Shown in pieces: positions 8,012 to 17,685 of a DNA stretch of 64,000 bases (positions within the stretch are counted from its first letter, which is position 1; the number at the start of each line of letters is the position of its first letter). This DNA comes from Polaromonas sp. Lineage in GTDB: Bacteria; Pseudomonadota; Gammaproteobacteria; Burkholderiales; Burkholderiaceae_C. The position numbers and the translations under genes were made by a program. Under the pieces are notes generated by a model, which was given only the letters and a program-made list of their open reading frames with translations, did not search any database and was not told the DNA's origin. The stretch is taken from assembly GCA_030683705.1 (NCBI GenBank), contig JAUXPP010000110.1:1-64000 (forward strand), in the 5' to 3' direction.

Positions 8012-9594
8012 GCTGGCGCCTTTTGCAGACACAACTCGAGCGTTCTGGCGCCGACTTCGCCGAGCGTTCCGGCCTGGACCTGGACCGGGTCCAGCGTGAC
8101 CGTGGACTTGAGCAAGAACGCCGACCAGCCATTGCTATTCAGGCTGGTCAGCAGCCCCTCTTGCAGGGCAAGCGCCTGGCGCTGCGTCAGGGCGCGAGGA
8201 AGTTCAGCGTTGAGGCTCAGCAAGGCAAGCGAGGGCTTGACCGGCTCGGCAGGCGGCGCAGCAGCGGCGGCGGCGGCGGCGGCGGCATCCACAACCACGG
8301 GACAGGCAAAAGGTTCAGCCGGTGCAGGCGGCGCACCGGCGACCTGGACTTGCAGGCGCGGCAACTCCCAGTTGATCTTCTGCACCGCAACGCCAGGCGA
8401 ATTCATGAGCGCAGCGGCCAGGTGCTGCAGGCCGGCCAGCAGGTCGGGTTGGGCGGCGATGGTCTGCTCCCATGCCTGCACCGTTGCTACGGCGAGGCCG
8501 GCCTCGGTCAGATCCCCCTTGGCGCGCAACACTTCCTGGTTGGCCTGGCGGTTGATGACCGCGGCACGAATCAACTGGTCTTCGGCCAGATTGCGTTTGC
8601 CCCAGGACAACCACATGAGATCGGCGGACCAGAGCAGCGCGACCACCAGCGCCGTGATGCCCGTGATTTTTGCCGTGCGGGCCACCTGGGCTGCGCGCCA
8701 CTGGGTGCGCGACTCGTCGGGCAAAAACTGCAGATGCGCGGGCGCGGATTTCAGCCGGGGCAGCAGGTGCGCATAGGCGTCGACCACCGGCTCGATAAAT
8801 TGCAGGTCCAGGGCCGGGTCGCTGCCGACCGCTTCCAGCGCCTGCTCGTCCTCCGACGGCAGCCACATCTGGGTGGCCACCGGCTGCTCGGCGCTGCTGA
8901 TCCATTCCTGCGAGATCAGGTACTGGATGGTGCGCCGCGCTTCGGCCAGCACAAAATCCGCCGACAGGCTGCCCTCCCCCACGCTGAGCGCCAGCCTGGA
9001 AAACAGCGGCGTCTTGCCGCGCACCAGCACCTGCCGCAAGCCGGCCTGAGTGGCCACCAGCGCAAGCACAGGCCGTGAAGTCACAGGCAGTTGCGGCTTG
9101 CTTCCGCTGTCGGAATCCGCAACGGCAGGCGCACGGCGTGGGGCCTTGTGGTTCACCGACAGCGCGATCAGGGCCGACAAGGGCCACAAACCCTTGACGC
9201 GAATGCGGTGCGCCGTCAATGCGCCCAGCCACTGGGCTATGCGTTCGCTTTGTCCCATGCCGATCAGGCTCACGCGGGTGGGCGGCCGCCATGAGCCCGA
9301 AGGCTCGACGACCGCCGCGCGGTAGGGGTTGTCACGCAACTGCTGCGTCAGCCGGCGCTGCAGCAATTGCTGGCGCGTGCCTGCCAGCCAGATCGGCGGC
9401 AACACGTTGCGGATGTAAGCCTCGTCCATGATGTCGCTGACCAGCGAACACTCGGCGCGCGCCGGCAGGTGGCTCGCCACCCACGCCACCGGGTCGTCGT
9501 GGGCGTGCGCGATGGCCACCGGCTCTGCCCCGGCGCGGTCCATCCGGTACAGGTGCACCGACTGCTGCGCGATGACGAGGGCGAAAGCGGTCAT
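8008..9594 (-). CDS. MshI-like (PilM/PilN-type) pilus assembly protein
   Basis: 528 residues. An N-terminal cytoplasmic part (about 1-310) with several beta-alpha units resembles PilM/GspL actin-like domains. A single membrane helix (about 313-335, ITGITALVVALLWSADLMW) follows, then a coiled coil and a periplasmic domain with LQHLAAALMNSPGVAVQKINWEL, typical of PilN/GspL C-terminal ferredoxin-like folds. It carries a ten-alanine run (about residues 436-445) encoded by an uninterrupted GCx tract at 8261-8290. The gene starts one base after the MshG stop and overlaps the next gene. It probably bridges the cytoplasmic ATPase and the periplasmic ring. Confidence 0.65.
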   Translation of the reverse strand: MTAFALVIAQQSVHLYRMDRAGAEPVAIAHAHDDPVAWVASHLPARAECSLVSDIMDEAYIRNVLPPIWLAGTRQQLLQRRLTQQLRDNPYRAAVVEPSGSWRPPTRVSLIGMGQSERIAQWLGALTAHRIRVKGLWPLSALIALSVNHKAPRRAPAVADSDSGSKPQLPVTSRPVLALVATQAGLRQVLVRGKTPLFSRLALSVGEGSLSADFVLAEARRTIQYLISQEWISSAEQPVATQMWLPSEDEQALEAVGSDPALDLQFIEPVVDAYAHLLPRLKSAPAHLQFLPDESRTQWRAAQVARTAKITGITALVVALLWSADLMWLSWGKRNLAEDQLIRAAVINRQANQEVLRAKGDLTEAGLAVATVQAWEQTIAAQPDLLAGLQHLAAALMNSPGVAVQKINWELPRLQVQVAGAPPAPAEPFACPVVVDAAAAAAAAAAPPAEPVKPSLALLSLNAELPRALTQRQALALQEGLLTSLNSNGWSAFLLKSTVTLDPVQVQAGTLGEVGARTLELCLQKAPA

Positions 9595-9595
9595 G

Positions 9596-10798
9596 CTAGA
9601 ACTTGACCTTGGAAATCAGGTCATAGATCGGCAACATCACCGACGACATGATCCACGCGATCATGCCGCCGAGGAACAGGGTCAGCACCGGCTGGATCAG
9701 GCCCTGCAGTTTTTCAATCGAATCGTTGACTTCGCGCGTGTAGAAATAACTCACGTTGTCCAGGGCCTTGTCCAGCCCGCCGGTGGTTTCTCCAACACGA
9801 ATCATGCGCACCACCAGCGCCGGGAACAGCGTGGTCGCCGCAAAGGCATCGGACACTTTCTGCCCCTGGGAAATGCTACGGGCAGCGCTGTTGATGGCCT
9901 TGCGGAAAGCCGCATTGGTCGAGAGGCTTTCGCAATACCCCATGGCATCCAGCACCGACACCCCGCTGCGGTACATCAGTCCAAATGATCTTGCGAAACG
10001 AGCCATGATGATTTTTTTCAGGATGGGACCAAACAGCGGAAACTTCAGTTTCCAGCCATCGACCCACAACCTGGCCTCGGGCGACATGCGAACAGCCGTG
10101 ATCCAGACAGCGGCCACGGCGGCGATGCCCAGCGGAATGGTGTACCAGTAGCCGACAAGAAAATTGGAGAACGCCACCAGTGCGCGCGTCTGGATGGGAA
10201 CCACACCCCCCAGGTTCTTGATGAAACCGATCAACTGCGGCACCAGGTACATCATCAGGAAACCGACGGCCCCCAACACGACAGTGCCCGCGAACACCGG
10301 GTACATCAGCAGCTTTTTGGTCTGGGCGGCGATTTCATCCGACCACTTCAGGCTTTCGACCAGTTCGGCCAGCACCTCCGGCAGCTTGCCGGTGGCTTCA
10401 CCGGTACGGATCAAACTGATATTCACCTTGTCGATACCTGCCGGGGACTGTTCCAGCGCGTCGGACAGGCTGGCACCGCCCTCGATGCGGTCCACCAGGT
10501 CCGAGATGAAGCGCCGCACACTCGGCGTATCGGCAGAATCCCGCAAGTCGACCAGCGACTCGAACAGGGGGACACCGGCCTGGCTCAAGGTCTGCATGTG
10601 AATGAAGATGTTGATCAGTTCCTTGCTCTCGAGCTTTTTCCGCGCAAACATCGATGTGGCACGCACCGGTTTGGCCTGCAGCAGCTCCAGCTGCATGCGC
10701 CCCAGCCGCGCCTCCAGGTCGGATTCGCTGGTGGCCGACTGCCGGCCGGAGATGGTCCGGCCTTCGGCCGTCACGGCGCGGTAGCTGAACTCGAGCAT
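9596..10798 (-). CDS. mshG: Type II secretion F family inner-membrane platform protein (MshG/PilC)
   Basis: 400 residues. Two GspF/PilC domains are visible (about 65-190 and 270-390), each with the family patterns FIHMQTLSQAGVPL...LVDLRD and FARSFGLMYRSGVSVLDAM. Three membrane helices lie at about 167-187, 205-235 and 372-392. The N-terminal segment (SYRAVTAEGRTISG) is the cytoplasmic start usual in this family. It overlaps the ATPase gene by one base (TGATG). Family members sit in the inner membrane, bind the assembly ATPase and move pilins into the growing fibre. Assignment to the F family is certain; MshG rather than PilC is from gene order. Confidence 0.92.
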   Translation of the reverse strand: MLEFSYRAVTAEGRTISGRQSATSESDLEARLGRMQLELLQAKPVRATSMFARKKLESKELINIFIHMQTLSQAGVPLFESLVDLRDSADTPSVRRFISDLVDRIEGGASLSDALEQSPAGIDKVNISLIRTGEATGKLPEVLAELVESLKWSDEIAAQTKKLLMYPVFAGTVVLGAVGFLMMYLVPQLIGFIKNLGGVVPIQTRALVAFSNFLVGYWYTIPLGIAAVAAVWITAVRMSPEARLWVDGWKLKFPLFGPILKKIIMARFARSFGLMYRSGVSVLDAMGYCESLSTNAAFRKAINSAARSISQGQKVSDAFAATTLFPALVVRMIRVGETTGGLDKALDNVSYFYTREVNDSIEKLQGLIQPVLTLFLGGMIAWIMSSVMLPIYDLISKVKF

Positions 10799-12513
10799 CA
10801 GGTCCCCACGCGGGTCAGATCAACCACCCGGGCGACCTCTTCCAGCGAGGTGCTGCCCGCCTTCACGCGGGACAGGCCGTCCTCGGCCATGGTGGTGAAG
10901 CCGTTGCTGCGCGCGTACGCCGATATCTCCGGCGTGCGGGCATTGCGCGAAAGCAGGTCGTCCAGCCCCATGTCGAAACGCAGCAGTTCCATGATGCTGG
11001 TGCGGCCCTTGTAGCCTTGTCCCTTGCACTGGGGACAACCCACGGCGCGATACAGCGTCAGCGGCAGCTTGACCGGCGCGCCGAGCAGGGTCTTTTCGAC
11101 GTCACCCGCCTCGTAGGGCTCCTTGCATTTCGGGCACAGCAGGCGGACCAGGCGCTGGGCCACGATGCCGATCAGGTTGCCGGTCATCACGCTGGCTGGA
11201 ATGCCAAGATCGAGCAAACGCGCGATGGCCAGCACCGCCGAGTTGGCGTGCAGGGTCGAGAACACCTGGTGGCCGGTCATGGCCGCACGGAAAGCCATCT
11301 CCGCCGTCTCATGGTCGCGGATCTCGCCGACCAGGATGATGTCCGGATCCTGGCGCATCATGGAGCGGATGCCGTTGGCAAAATCCATTTTCGGGTTGTC
11401 CGCGGCGGAGGCCTGCCGGATGCGCGCCATCGGGTATTCCACCGGGTCTTCCAGCGTCATGATGTTGACGCTTTCGGTGTTCATCTCGTTGAGGATGGAG
11501 TACAGCGTCGTGGTTTTGCCGCTGCCGGTGGGCCCGGTCACCAGGATGATGCCGTAGGGCCGCGCCAGCATCAGGCGCAGCGTGTTCATGCGCGCCTCGG
11601 GCAGGCCCATCTTGTCCATGGGCACAATCGATTTGCGCCGGTCCAGCACGCGCAGCACAAAATTCTCGCCATGGATGGTCGGTTGCGCAGCGGCCCGGAA
11701 ATCGACATCGTGGCCGCGTATCACCATGGAAATGCGGCCGTCCTGCGGCGCGCGTGTTTCGGCGATGTCCATGCCCGACAGCACCTTGAGCCGGACCGAC
11801 AGCGCCGGCCAGTACTGCTTGTGCAGCACACGCACCTGGCGCAGCACGCCGTCGATGCGGTAACGGATGCGCAGGAATCCTTCTTCCGGCTCGAAGTGAA
11901 GGTCGGACGCGCCTTCGTGCACGGCATCGGCCAGCAACGCGTCGATCAGCCGCACAATCGGGTGGGCAAAGGCCTCGATCCCCCGCATCGACAGGGCGTC
12001 GTCGTCCATCTTGCCGGTGCGCAAGCCCTTGAGGATGTCGTCGATGGACAGCGCGTAACCGTAGAAGCGGTCGATCGCCGCCTTGATGTCGGCCTTGGAG
12101 GCCAGCCGCCATGCCAGCGCGATGTCCACCGGCACCACCGACCGGCACTGGTCCATCGCCACCACGTCGTTGGTATCGGTGATGGCCACCGTCAGCTTGC
12201 GGCTGTCGGCATCGAAGCCGACCGGGAAAACGTCGTAACTCTGCGCCAGCGTCTTGGGAATCAGCTTGATGGCCGCGTCATCGGGCACCATGTCGCTGAG
12301 CTTGATGGCTTCGGTCGCGCTGGCCGCCGCCATGATGGCCGTCAGGTCGTCGATGGACAACATGCCCAGGCTGACCAGGATGTCGCCGAACGAGCCGCCG
12401 CGCTTTTCGCGCTCCGTCCAGGCGATTTCGGCCTGGTCCTGCGTGATCAGGCCGCTACGTTCGAGTTCGAGGTAGAACGTCGTGGGGTTGTAGATGTCCA
12501 GCTTGGCGCTCAC
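10798..12513 (-). CDS. mshE: Pilus assembly ATPase, GspE/PilB/MshE family
   Basis: 571 residues. The N-terminal GspE/MshEN-like domain (about 1-150) contains GGSFGDILVSLGMLSIDDL, which resembles the nucleotide or c-di-GMP binding motif of MshE but is not a perfect copy. The ATPase core has Walker A GPTGSGKTTT (near 328), the Asp box, Walker B DIILVGEIRD (near 389), His box GHQVFSTLHAN and the zinc motif LCPKCKEPY...CPQCKGQGYKGR with all four Cys present. It hydrolyses ATP to power pilin extraction and assembly at the cytoplasmic side. It overlaps mshN upstream and mshG downstream. No PilT-like retraction ATPase is present in the locus. Confidence 0.93.
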   Translation of the reverse strand: MSAKLDIYNPTTFYLELERSGLITQDQAEIAWTEREKRGGSFGDILVSLGMLSIDDLTAIMAAASATEAIKLSDMVPDDAAIKLIPKTLAQSYDVFPVGFDADSRKLTVAITDTNDVVAMDQCRSVVPVDIALAWRLASKADIKAAIDRFYGYALSIDDILKGLRTGKMDDDALSMRGIEAFAHPIVRLIDALLADAVHEGASDLHFEPEEGFLRIRYRIDGVLRQVRVLHKQYWPALSVRLKVLSGMDIAETRAPQDGRISMVIRGHDVDFRAAAQPTIHGENFVLRVLDRRKSIVPMDKMGLPEARMNTLRLMLARPYGIILVTGPTGSGKTTTLYSILNEMNTESVNIMTLEDPVEYPMARIRQASAADNPKMDFANGIRSMMRQDPDIILVGEIRDHETAEMAFRAAMTGHQVFSTLHANSAVLAIARLLDLGIPASVMTGNLIGIVAQRLVRLLCPKCKEPYEAGDVEKTLLGAPVKLPLTLYRAVGCPQCKGQGYKGRTSIMELLRFDMGLDDLLSRNARTPEISAYARSNGFTTMAEDGLSRVKAGSTSLEEVARVVDLTRVGT

Positions 12514-14225
12514 CGGACAGCCCTCAGCGCAGCCAGCCGGGTGCGCGCGTTGGCCTCGTCAAAACCTGCAGCCTTTCCCTGCGCCAGCCCGAGGGCCGTT
12601 TCGTAGTACTGGGCCGCGAGGCTGGACTTGCGCATGTGGTCGAGCGTGACCGCCAGGTTGTAGGCGAACTGCGGCTCCTTGGGGGCCAGCGCATGCGCCT
12701 TGAAAAACAGCGGCTGCGCTTCCGACCAGCGCTGTTCGCCGGACAGCACCAGCGCCAGCGCATGGTTGAGGTCGGCCTCCTGCGGCGACCGGGCCAGCAG
12801 TTCGCGCAGCCGCGACTCCTGCTGTGGCTCGCCGGCGGCCCGGCCGAGGCTGCTCACACCGGCGAGGGCGGTGGCGTTTTGCGGCTCCAGGCGCAGCACC
12901 CGCCGGTAGGCATCCATCGCGGGTTCGAGCTGGTTGTTGGCATGCGCGATCACCGCCAGACCCAGCCAGGCATCCCGCTGGGTGGCGTCGGCCTTGAGAA
13001 CCTCGCGGTACAGACGTGCCGCCTCGGCGGTGTTGCCTGACTGGTAGGCCGCATACGCCGAGTCCATCAGTGATGCGGGCCGGTTGCCACTGGCCGGTGC
13101 TGTGGCTGCAGGCGCCACGCCGGCTGCCGCTGGCCGGGCAGTGCGCGCCGGCGCGCTGCGCGGTGCCGGGGTGCGGACAGGCCGCGCCACGGAAACGGGC
13201 GCGTCCGCGGACATCACGCGTGGCGCTGCCACCGCTTGCGCGGGCGCGGTCACAGCCGCCGCAGCGGGGGCTGGAGCCATCGCCAGGGCGACCGGCTCGG
13301 GCGCCGATACCGATGCCGGCGAAGCGGGTGCCGCCGCAACGACTTCGGTGGCTGCCGGCACCGGGCTGGGGACCACCGGCGCGGGCAAAGGCGGCGTATT
13401 CACAGCGCGCAGCCCGCCGGAAGAGCCGAACATCGCGTCCCCGAACAACAGCAAGGCCATCAGCGGCAAGGCGACCAGCAGTGCCACGCCGACCAGCACC
13501 AGCTGGCGGCGCCGGTCGCGGGAAGGACGCGCGCCGGTTTTTTTACGCCCGGCCATCACGCCTGCGGCCGACAGTGCCTGGCGCGGCGTGGCCACATGGG
13601 CCGGCCCCGGGGAAACAGGCTCGGCGGCTTGTGCAGCCGGCCTGGGGATGGCAGCGTCCACCGGCCGGGCATAGACATGGCGCTCGGGTGTGGGCTCCGC
13701 GGCCCTGCGTGCCGGCGGCTTGATGGGCACGGGACCACTGACCCTCGCTTCATCGGAAGCCGACCGTCTGGACGCGAGCGGGTTGGCGGTCAGGGCACCC
13801 CAGTTGGAGCTGGAATCCTCCCAGGCAGGCCGGTCATAACGGCCGTAGGGATTCGACGCCTTGCGCGGCGCCAGGGAGGGCGGGATTACCGCCTCGGGCA
13901 GAGGCAGGGGCAGGTCATCCGACGGCAGCTCGAAATCAAGAAAACTCGCGTCGGGTGCCGCTTCCGCGCCACCGAAGCCGGAATGGTTTTTCGAGGCCAC
14001 GGCCTCCCGCGGTGGCGGCTCTGGTTCGGCTTGCAGGTCGAGTTCCAGCTCGGGCATGGGTGACTGGGCTTCCAGTGTCAATTCCGGCGGCAGGGCCTGG
14101 TCTGGCGCCGCGACGGGCTTGTCTGCCGTGGGTTCCGGCGTGGCGGCAGGCGCCTCGGCGTCCGCCAGCTTGCGCTTTTTGGAGTCCTGCTCGGCCCGCC
14201 GCAACGCATCAAGCAACAGGCTCAT
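12510..14225 (-). CDS. mshN: MshN-like TPR protein of the pilus locus
   Basis: 571 residues. It starts MSLLLDALRRAEQ, the N-terminal signature of MshN-like proteins. A long, low-complexity Pro/Ala-rich cytoplasmic region (about 20-235) follows, then one membrane helix (about 241-262, LVLVGVALLVALPLMALLLF), a periplasmic Ala/Pro-rich linker (about 270-390) and TPR repeats from about 393 to the end (AYAAYQSGNTAEAARLYREVL, then AYRRVLRLEPQNATAL and YNLAVTLDHM). The TPR domain is expected in the periplasm near the secretin. It overlaps mshL and mshE by four bases each, showing tight co-translation. The linker length is greater than in classical MshN. Confidence 0.8.
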   Translation of the reverse strand: MSLLLDALRRAEQDSKKRKLADAEAPAATPEPTADKPVAAPDQALPPELTLEAQSPMPELELDLQAEPEPPPREAVASKNHSGFGGAEAAPDASFLDFELPSDDLPLPLPEAVIPPSLAPRKASNPYGRYDRPAWEDSSSNWGALTANPLASRRSASDEARVSGPVPIKPPARRAAEPTPERHVYARPVDAAIPRPAAQAAEPVSPGPAHVATPRQALSAAGVMAGRKKTGARPSRDRRRQLVLVGVALLVALPLMALLLFGDAMFGSSGGLRAVNTPPLPAPVVPSPVPAATEVVAAAPASPASVSAPEPVALAMAPAPAAAAVTAPAQAVAAPRVMSADAPVSVARPVRTPAPRSAPARTARPAAAGVAPAATAPASGNRPASLMDSAYAAYQSGNTAEAARLYREVLKADATQRDAWLGLAVIAHANNQLEPAMDAYRRVLRLEPQNATALAGVSSLGRAAGEPQQESRLRELLARSPQEADLNHALALVLSGEQRWSEAQPLFFKAHALAPKEPQFAYNLAVTLDHMRKSSLAAQYYETALGLAQGKAAGFDEANARTRLAALRAVR

Positions 14226-16018
14226 TGCCGCCGCCCCACGGGTACCGGTGTGCCAATCGAGAGCTGGCTGCGAATGAAGGAGGCGTCGCCGTCGATGCTG
14301 GAATCGCGCAGGATGGTGGGCCGCAGGAAAATCACCAGTTCACTCTTGTTGGACTGGTTGCTGCGCAGCTTGAACAGTTCTCCGACCACGGGCACGTCGC
14401 CCACACCGGGGATCTGGTCCGTCGCGTTGCTGCGGTCGTCCTGCATCAAGCCGCCCAGCACCGCGGTCTCGCCGTCCCGCACTTTCATGATGGACTCGAA
14501 TTCGCGGGTCTGTATTTCGGGAATCCGGTTGGTGATGCCGGCAAGGGCGAGCGCCGGGCTGGGGTCGTTGGCATAACTCGTGATCCGCGACACCGAGGGC
14601 CGCAGGTTCAGGGTGATCTCGTTGTCATCCCCGACCTGCGCCGTCACGTTCATCAGGAAGCCGACCGGCACCGTGTTGATGGTGGTGGTGTACACCGCAG
14701 CCGTTGCGGGCACCCCGAGGGACGCCGGTGTGCCGGGCGTGACGGAAATCGTGAAATAGACCTTGTTGTCCACCACCTTGAGCAGTGCCGCCTGGTTGTT
14801 CATGACGCTGACCTTGGGGCTGGAAAGCACCCGGGTCTTGCCAAACGATTCCAGCAGGCGCACCGTCGCGGCAAAGTCGGTGCGGCCTGAGCTGATGCGC
14901 GAAACGCTGAACGAGCCCAGCGATGGCGGATTGACACCGGTGGAAAGCGCCGTACCGCCGCCCGGCAGCATCGCCAGCCCGACCCGCGTGTTTCCGATGT
15001 TGACCGCGTTGCGCAGCACCGCCCAGTTGATGCCCTGCTGGTAGTCGTTGGTCAGCGCCACTTCCACAATCGTGGCCTCGATCAAAACCTGCCGCCGCGC
15101 GTTGCCCACCACCTGGTCGAGGAACTCACGCACGCGTGCATGTTGCTTGCCGGTCGCGCGCACGCTGATCACGCCGGTTTCGGGGTTGGCGATCACCGAG
15201 GCGGCTTCGCGGTACAGCGGCTGCGGCGCCGCGGCAGGCGCGGCCGCCGTGCCGCCGCCTGTGAGCGTGCGCGCGGCTGCACCGGCTGCCCCCAGGGCCG
15301 AAGAGACGGCGGCGGCCGGAGACGGCGCGACTGGCGCGGCCACCGGGGCCGCGGCGGCGGTCTCGATCACCTTGTCGGTTTCCCGCAGCAGGTCGCGGAT
15401 GTTGTCGGTCAGCGTCGGCCAGAAGCGGTTGTTCGAGATATTGCGAATCGAGGCGGAAGAAGAATTGCCGGTGCCCGTCGCCGTCCCTTGCCCGGTGGTG
15501 GCGACCTGCGACTCGGAGCCTGTGCTGCTCGACGAGTCGCGCGTGATGTTCGGATAGTCGACCTTGTAGAGCCTCAGAAAAGGTGCATCGGGCAGCACGA
15601 AGAGGTTTTTGCCTTCCAGTTCGTAACGCATGTCGATCTGGCGCGCGACACGGTCCAGCAGTTCGTGGATGGTCTGGTCCAGCGCATTGAGGGTCACCGT
15701 CCCCGTGATGCTGGGGTGGATGTCGAGATTGAGCTTGGCGTCGCGCGCCAGCGCAAACAGCAGGGTCTGCGCGTTGACATTGCTGACCACCACGCTGTAG
15801 GTTTCCTGCGGCACCACCGCCCGCGGCGCGGGCAGGCGCGGGGCGCCGGATGACAGCGCGGGAATGCCGCCGGCCTCGTTGGCCTGGGGCGCGATGGGCG
15901 GAATCTGGCCGGGGTCCTGCGCGAGGTGACCAGGCAACAGCGGCGGCGGCGGGGTGGCGCAGCCTGCCAGCAGGATGCTCAGCAGCGTCAAGCGCCAGAA
16001 AGGATGGGAGGTGTTCAA
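14222..16018 (-). CDS. mshL: MshL-type lipoprotein secretin of the pilus locus
   Basis: 598 residues. The signal sequence ends in lipobox LLAGC (Cys20). The N0/STN-like domain (about 70-150) contains LLFALARDAKLNLDIHPS; a variable Ser/Thr/Ala-rich insertion follows (about 160-280, with an alanine-rich run near 230-270), then an N1/N3-like domain (VISVRATGKQHARVREFLDQVV). The beta-barrel secretin domain (about 315-570) has the family end signature VPVVGELFKLRSN. It would form the outer-membrane pore through which the pilus exits. It overlaps mshM and mshN by four bases. Secretin identity is certain; MshL is supported by the lipobox and the neighbours. Confidence 0.9.
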   Translation of the reverse strand: MNTSHPFWRLTLLSILLAGCATPPPPLLPGHLAQDPGQIPPIAPQANEAGGIPALSSGAPRLPAPRAVVPQETYSVVVSNVNAQTLLFALARDAKLNLDIHPSITGTVTLNALDQTIHELLDRVARQIDMRYELEGKNLFVLPDAPFLRLYKVDYPNITRDSSSSTGSESQVATTGQGTATGTGNSSSASIRNISNNRFWPTLTDNIRDLLRETDKVIETAAAAPVAAPVAPSPAAAVSSALGAAGAAARTLTGGGTAAAPAAAPQPLYREAASVIANPETGVISVRATGKQHARVREFLDQVVGNARRQVLIEATIVEVALTNDYQQGINWAVLRNAVNIGNTRVGLAMLPGGGTALSTGVNPPSLGSFSVSRISSGRTDFAATVRLLESFGKTRVLSSPKVSVMNNQAALLKVVDNKVYFTISVTPGTPASLGVPATAAVYTTTINTVPVGFLMNVTAQVGDDNEITLNLRPSVSRITSYANDPSPALALAGITNRIPEIQTREFESIMKVRDGETAVLGGLMQDDRSNATDQIPGVGDVPVVGELFKLRSNQSNKSELVIFLRPTILRDSSIDGDASFIRSQLSIGTPVPVGRRQ

Positions 16019-17520
16019 GGGGCGGGTTCCTTCCGGATGGCATCCAGGCTGCGTACGACCGGTTTGTAATGTTTCAGGGCCGCTGGAGAAGCTTCAATAA
16101 ACTGCAGGGCCGCCGGGCGGCTGTCGAAGTGTCCCACGTACATCGCATGAAAAACCTGTCCCTGATACAGCCGGTCGTGCACCAGCACCGGCAGCGCAGA
16201 CGGTTCGCCGGCTTTTGACGAGGCCTGGTCCAGCACCTGCTGGATTTCCTGGGCCATGAGCATCACCTCCGCCGGCCGCGGGGCTTTCTGGGACAGCACC
16301 TGGACGGTGAAGCCTCGCGTGGATGGCTCGGCGATGAACTGGTTGGTGGCCTTCATTCGGATGGCCAGGGACTCCGAACGCAAGGCAGTGTCCGGCGGGG
16401 CCACAGCGGCGCCGCTTGCGCCCGCCGGAGATGACGGCTTCTCCGGGGACGGCGTGCGGACACCAGCCACCGGCGCTACCGGCGCTACCGGTGATTGAGG
16501 CACAGCCATGGGCACCTGTGCTGCCGGCTGAACGGCCTGCGCAACCGCCTGCGGCAGGGGCTCACCCCGGTGACCCGAACCATAACCCAGCCCATACCCG
16601 AGCAACAGCACGGCCAGGGCGCCCGCCCCCATGGGCAGCCACCGTTTCAGGAGCGCAGTCGGGAACAGGGAGCGGCCCTCCTGCCCCAGGGCGTTCCGGC
16701 CGGTTTTGGGCAGGCTGTCGCCGACCGCCCGACTCACCTGCTCTGCGCCCACCTGGGACACACCCTCGGCATAGGCCGCCAGCAACGATTTGTCGGCCAG
16801 CATGTTCAGTCGCCGGGTGCGCCCGCCCGAGGCCTGTACCAGCAGTTTCAGCGCCTCGGCATCAAACAGTTCGCCGCCCTGCCAGCCGGCCTTGTGCAGG
16901 CGGAAGCGCAAGTAGGCCGAGGCCTCGTCGGCGTTGAGCGGCTGCAGTTCAAAGCGGTGGCTGATGCGGTCCTTGACCTGGCGAAGCTGGGGCGCGTCCA
17001 GCAGCTCGTCGAGCTCGGGCTGGCCAAACAGCACAATTTTCAGCAGCTTGTTCTGTGTGGTCTCCAGATTCGACAGAAGCCGGATTTCCTCCAGTGTGGT
17101 CGCCGGCATGCTGTGCGCCTCGTCGATCACCACCACCACGCGCCGGCCCTGGGAGTAACGCTCGATCAGCACCGCCTCCAGCGCAGCCAGCATGTGGGCC
17201 CGGTTGCCCTGCGGCGGCTCGGCCATCAGGTCGTGCGCAATCGCGCCGAGAATCTCATCCCGGTCGAACACCGGGTTGGCCAGGTAGACGGTGTCGCAGG
17301 GCAGCGGGCGCAGGCGCTCCAGCAGCATGCGGCTGAGCATGGTCTTGCCCATGCCGATTTCACCCACGACGCTGACGATGCCCTCGTCATGCATGGCCGC
17401 AACAATCAAGCCTTCCAGGATATCCCCGCGCTGGCCCCCGGTGAAAAAAAACTCCGTGTCGGGCGTGATGCGAAAGGGATCCGCCGCAAGGCTGAAATGG
17501 TCTAGATAAAGGACGCTCAT
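16015..17520 (-). CDS. mshM: MshM/ExeA-type AAA ATPase with C-terminal SPOR-like domain
   Basis: 501 residues. The N-terminal AAA domain starts MSVLYLDHFSLAADPFRITPD, the usual ExeA/MshM opening, with Walker A GEIGMGKTML (near 58), Walker B VVVIDEAHSMP (near 137) and the sensor region LKIVLFGQPELDELL. A membrane helix lies at about 290-312. A Pro/Ala linker leads to a C-terminal SPOR-like domain (about 395-490, FTVQVLSQK to FDSRPAALQFI) that may bind peptidoglycan. The combination would help place the secretin through the cell wall. It is the first gene of the minus-strand pilus operon, with a candidate promoter just upstream. Confidence 0.88.
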   Translation of the reverse strand: MSVLYLDHFSLAADPFRITPDTEFFFTGGQRGDILEGLIVAAMHDEGIVSVVGEIGMGKTMLSRMLLERLRPLPCDTVYLANPVFDRDEILGAIAHDLMAEPPQGNRAHMLAALEAVLIERYSQGRRVVVVIDEAHSMPATTLEEIRLLSNLETTQNKLLKIVLFGQPELDELLDAPQLRQVKDRISHRFELQPLNADEASAYLRFRLHKAGWQGGELFDAEALKLLVQASGGRTRRLNMLADKSLLAAYAEGVSQVGAEQVSRAVGDSLPKTGRNALGQEGRSLFPTALLKRWLPMGAGALAVLLLGYGLGYGSGHRGEPLPQAVAQAVQPAAQVPMAVPQSPVAPVAPVAGVRTPSPEKPSSPAGASGAAVAPPDTALRSESLAIRMKATNQFIAEPSTRGFTVQVLSQKAPRPAEVMLMAQEIQQVLDQASSKAGEPSALPVLVHDRLYQGQVFHAMYVGHFDSRPAALQFIEASPAALKHYKPVVRSLDAIRKEPAP

Positions 17521-17555
17521 GTTGGTGCCACTTGGATTCCTGCAGCCCCCTGGCG

Positions 17556-17586
17556 ATTATGTAATTGAAACAAGAAGTTACAGCAA
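17556..17586 (-). promoter_or_regulatory. Candidate promoter of the pilus operon
   Basis: On the minus strand, TTGCTG (17586-17581) is followed after 17 bp by TACATAAT (17563-17556), about 36 bp before the mshM start, in the only AT-rich patch of the interval. The -10 match is modest, so this is a suggestion. Confidence 0.35.
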
Positions 17587-17685
17587 CTTGTTGTATTTAA
17601 ACATAATTTCTACACGCCAAAAATCACAAATCGCCATGTTGTGCACCCATCGGCGACAAGCGGCAATCAAGCCAGGTTCTGGTTG

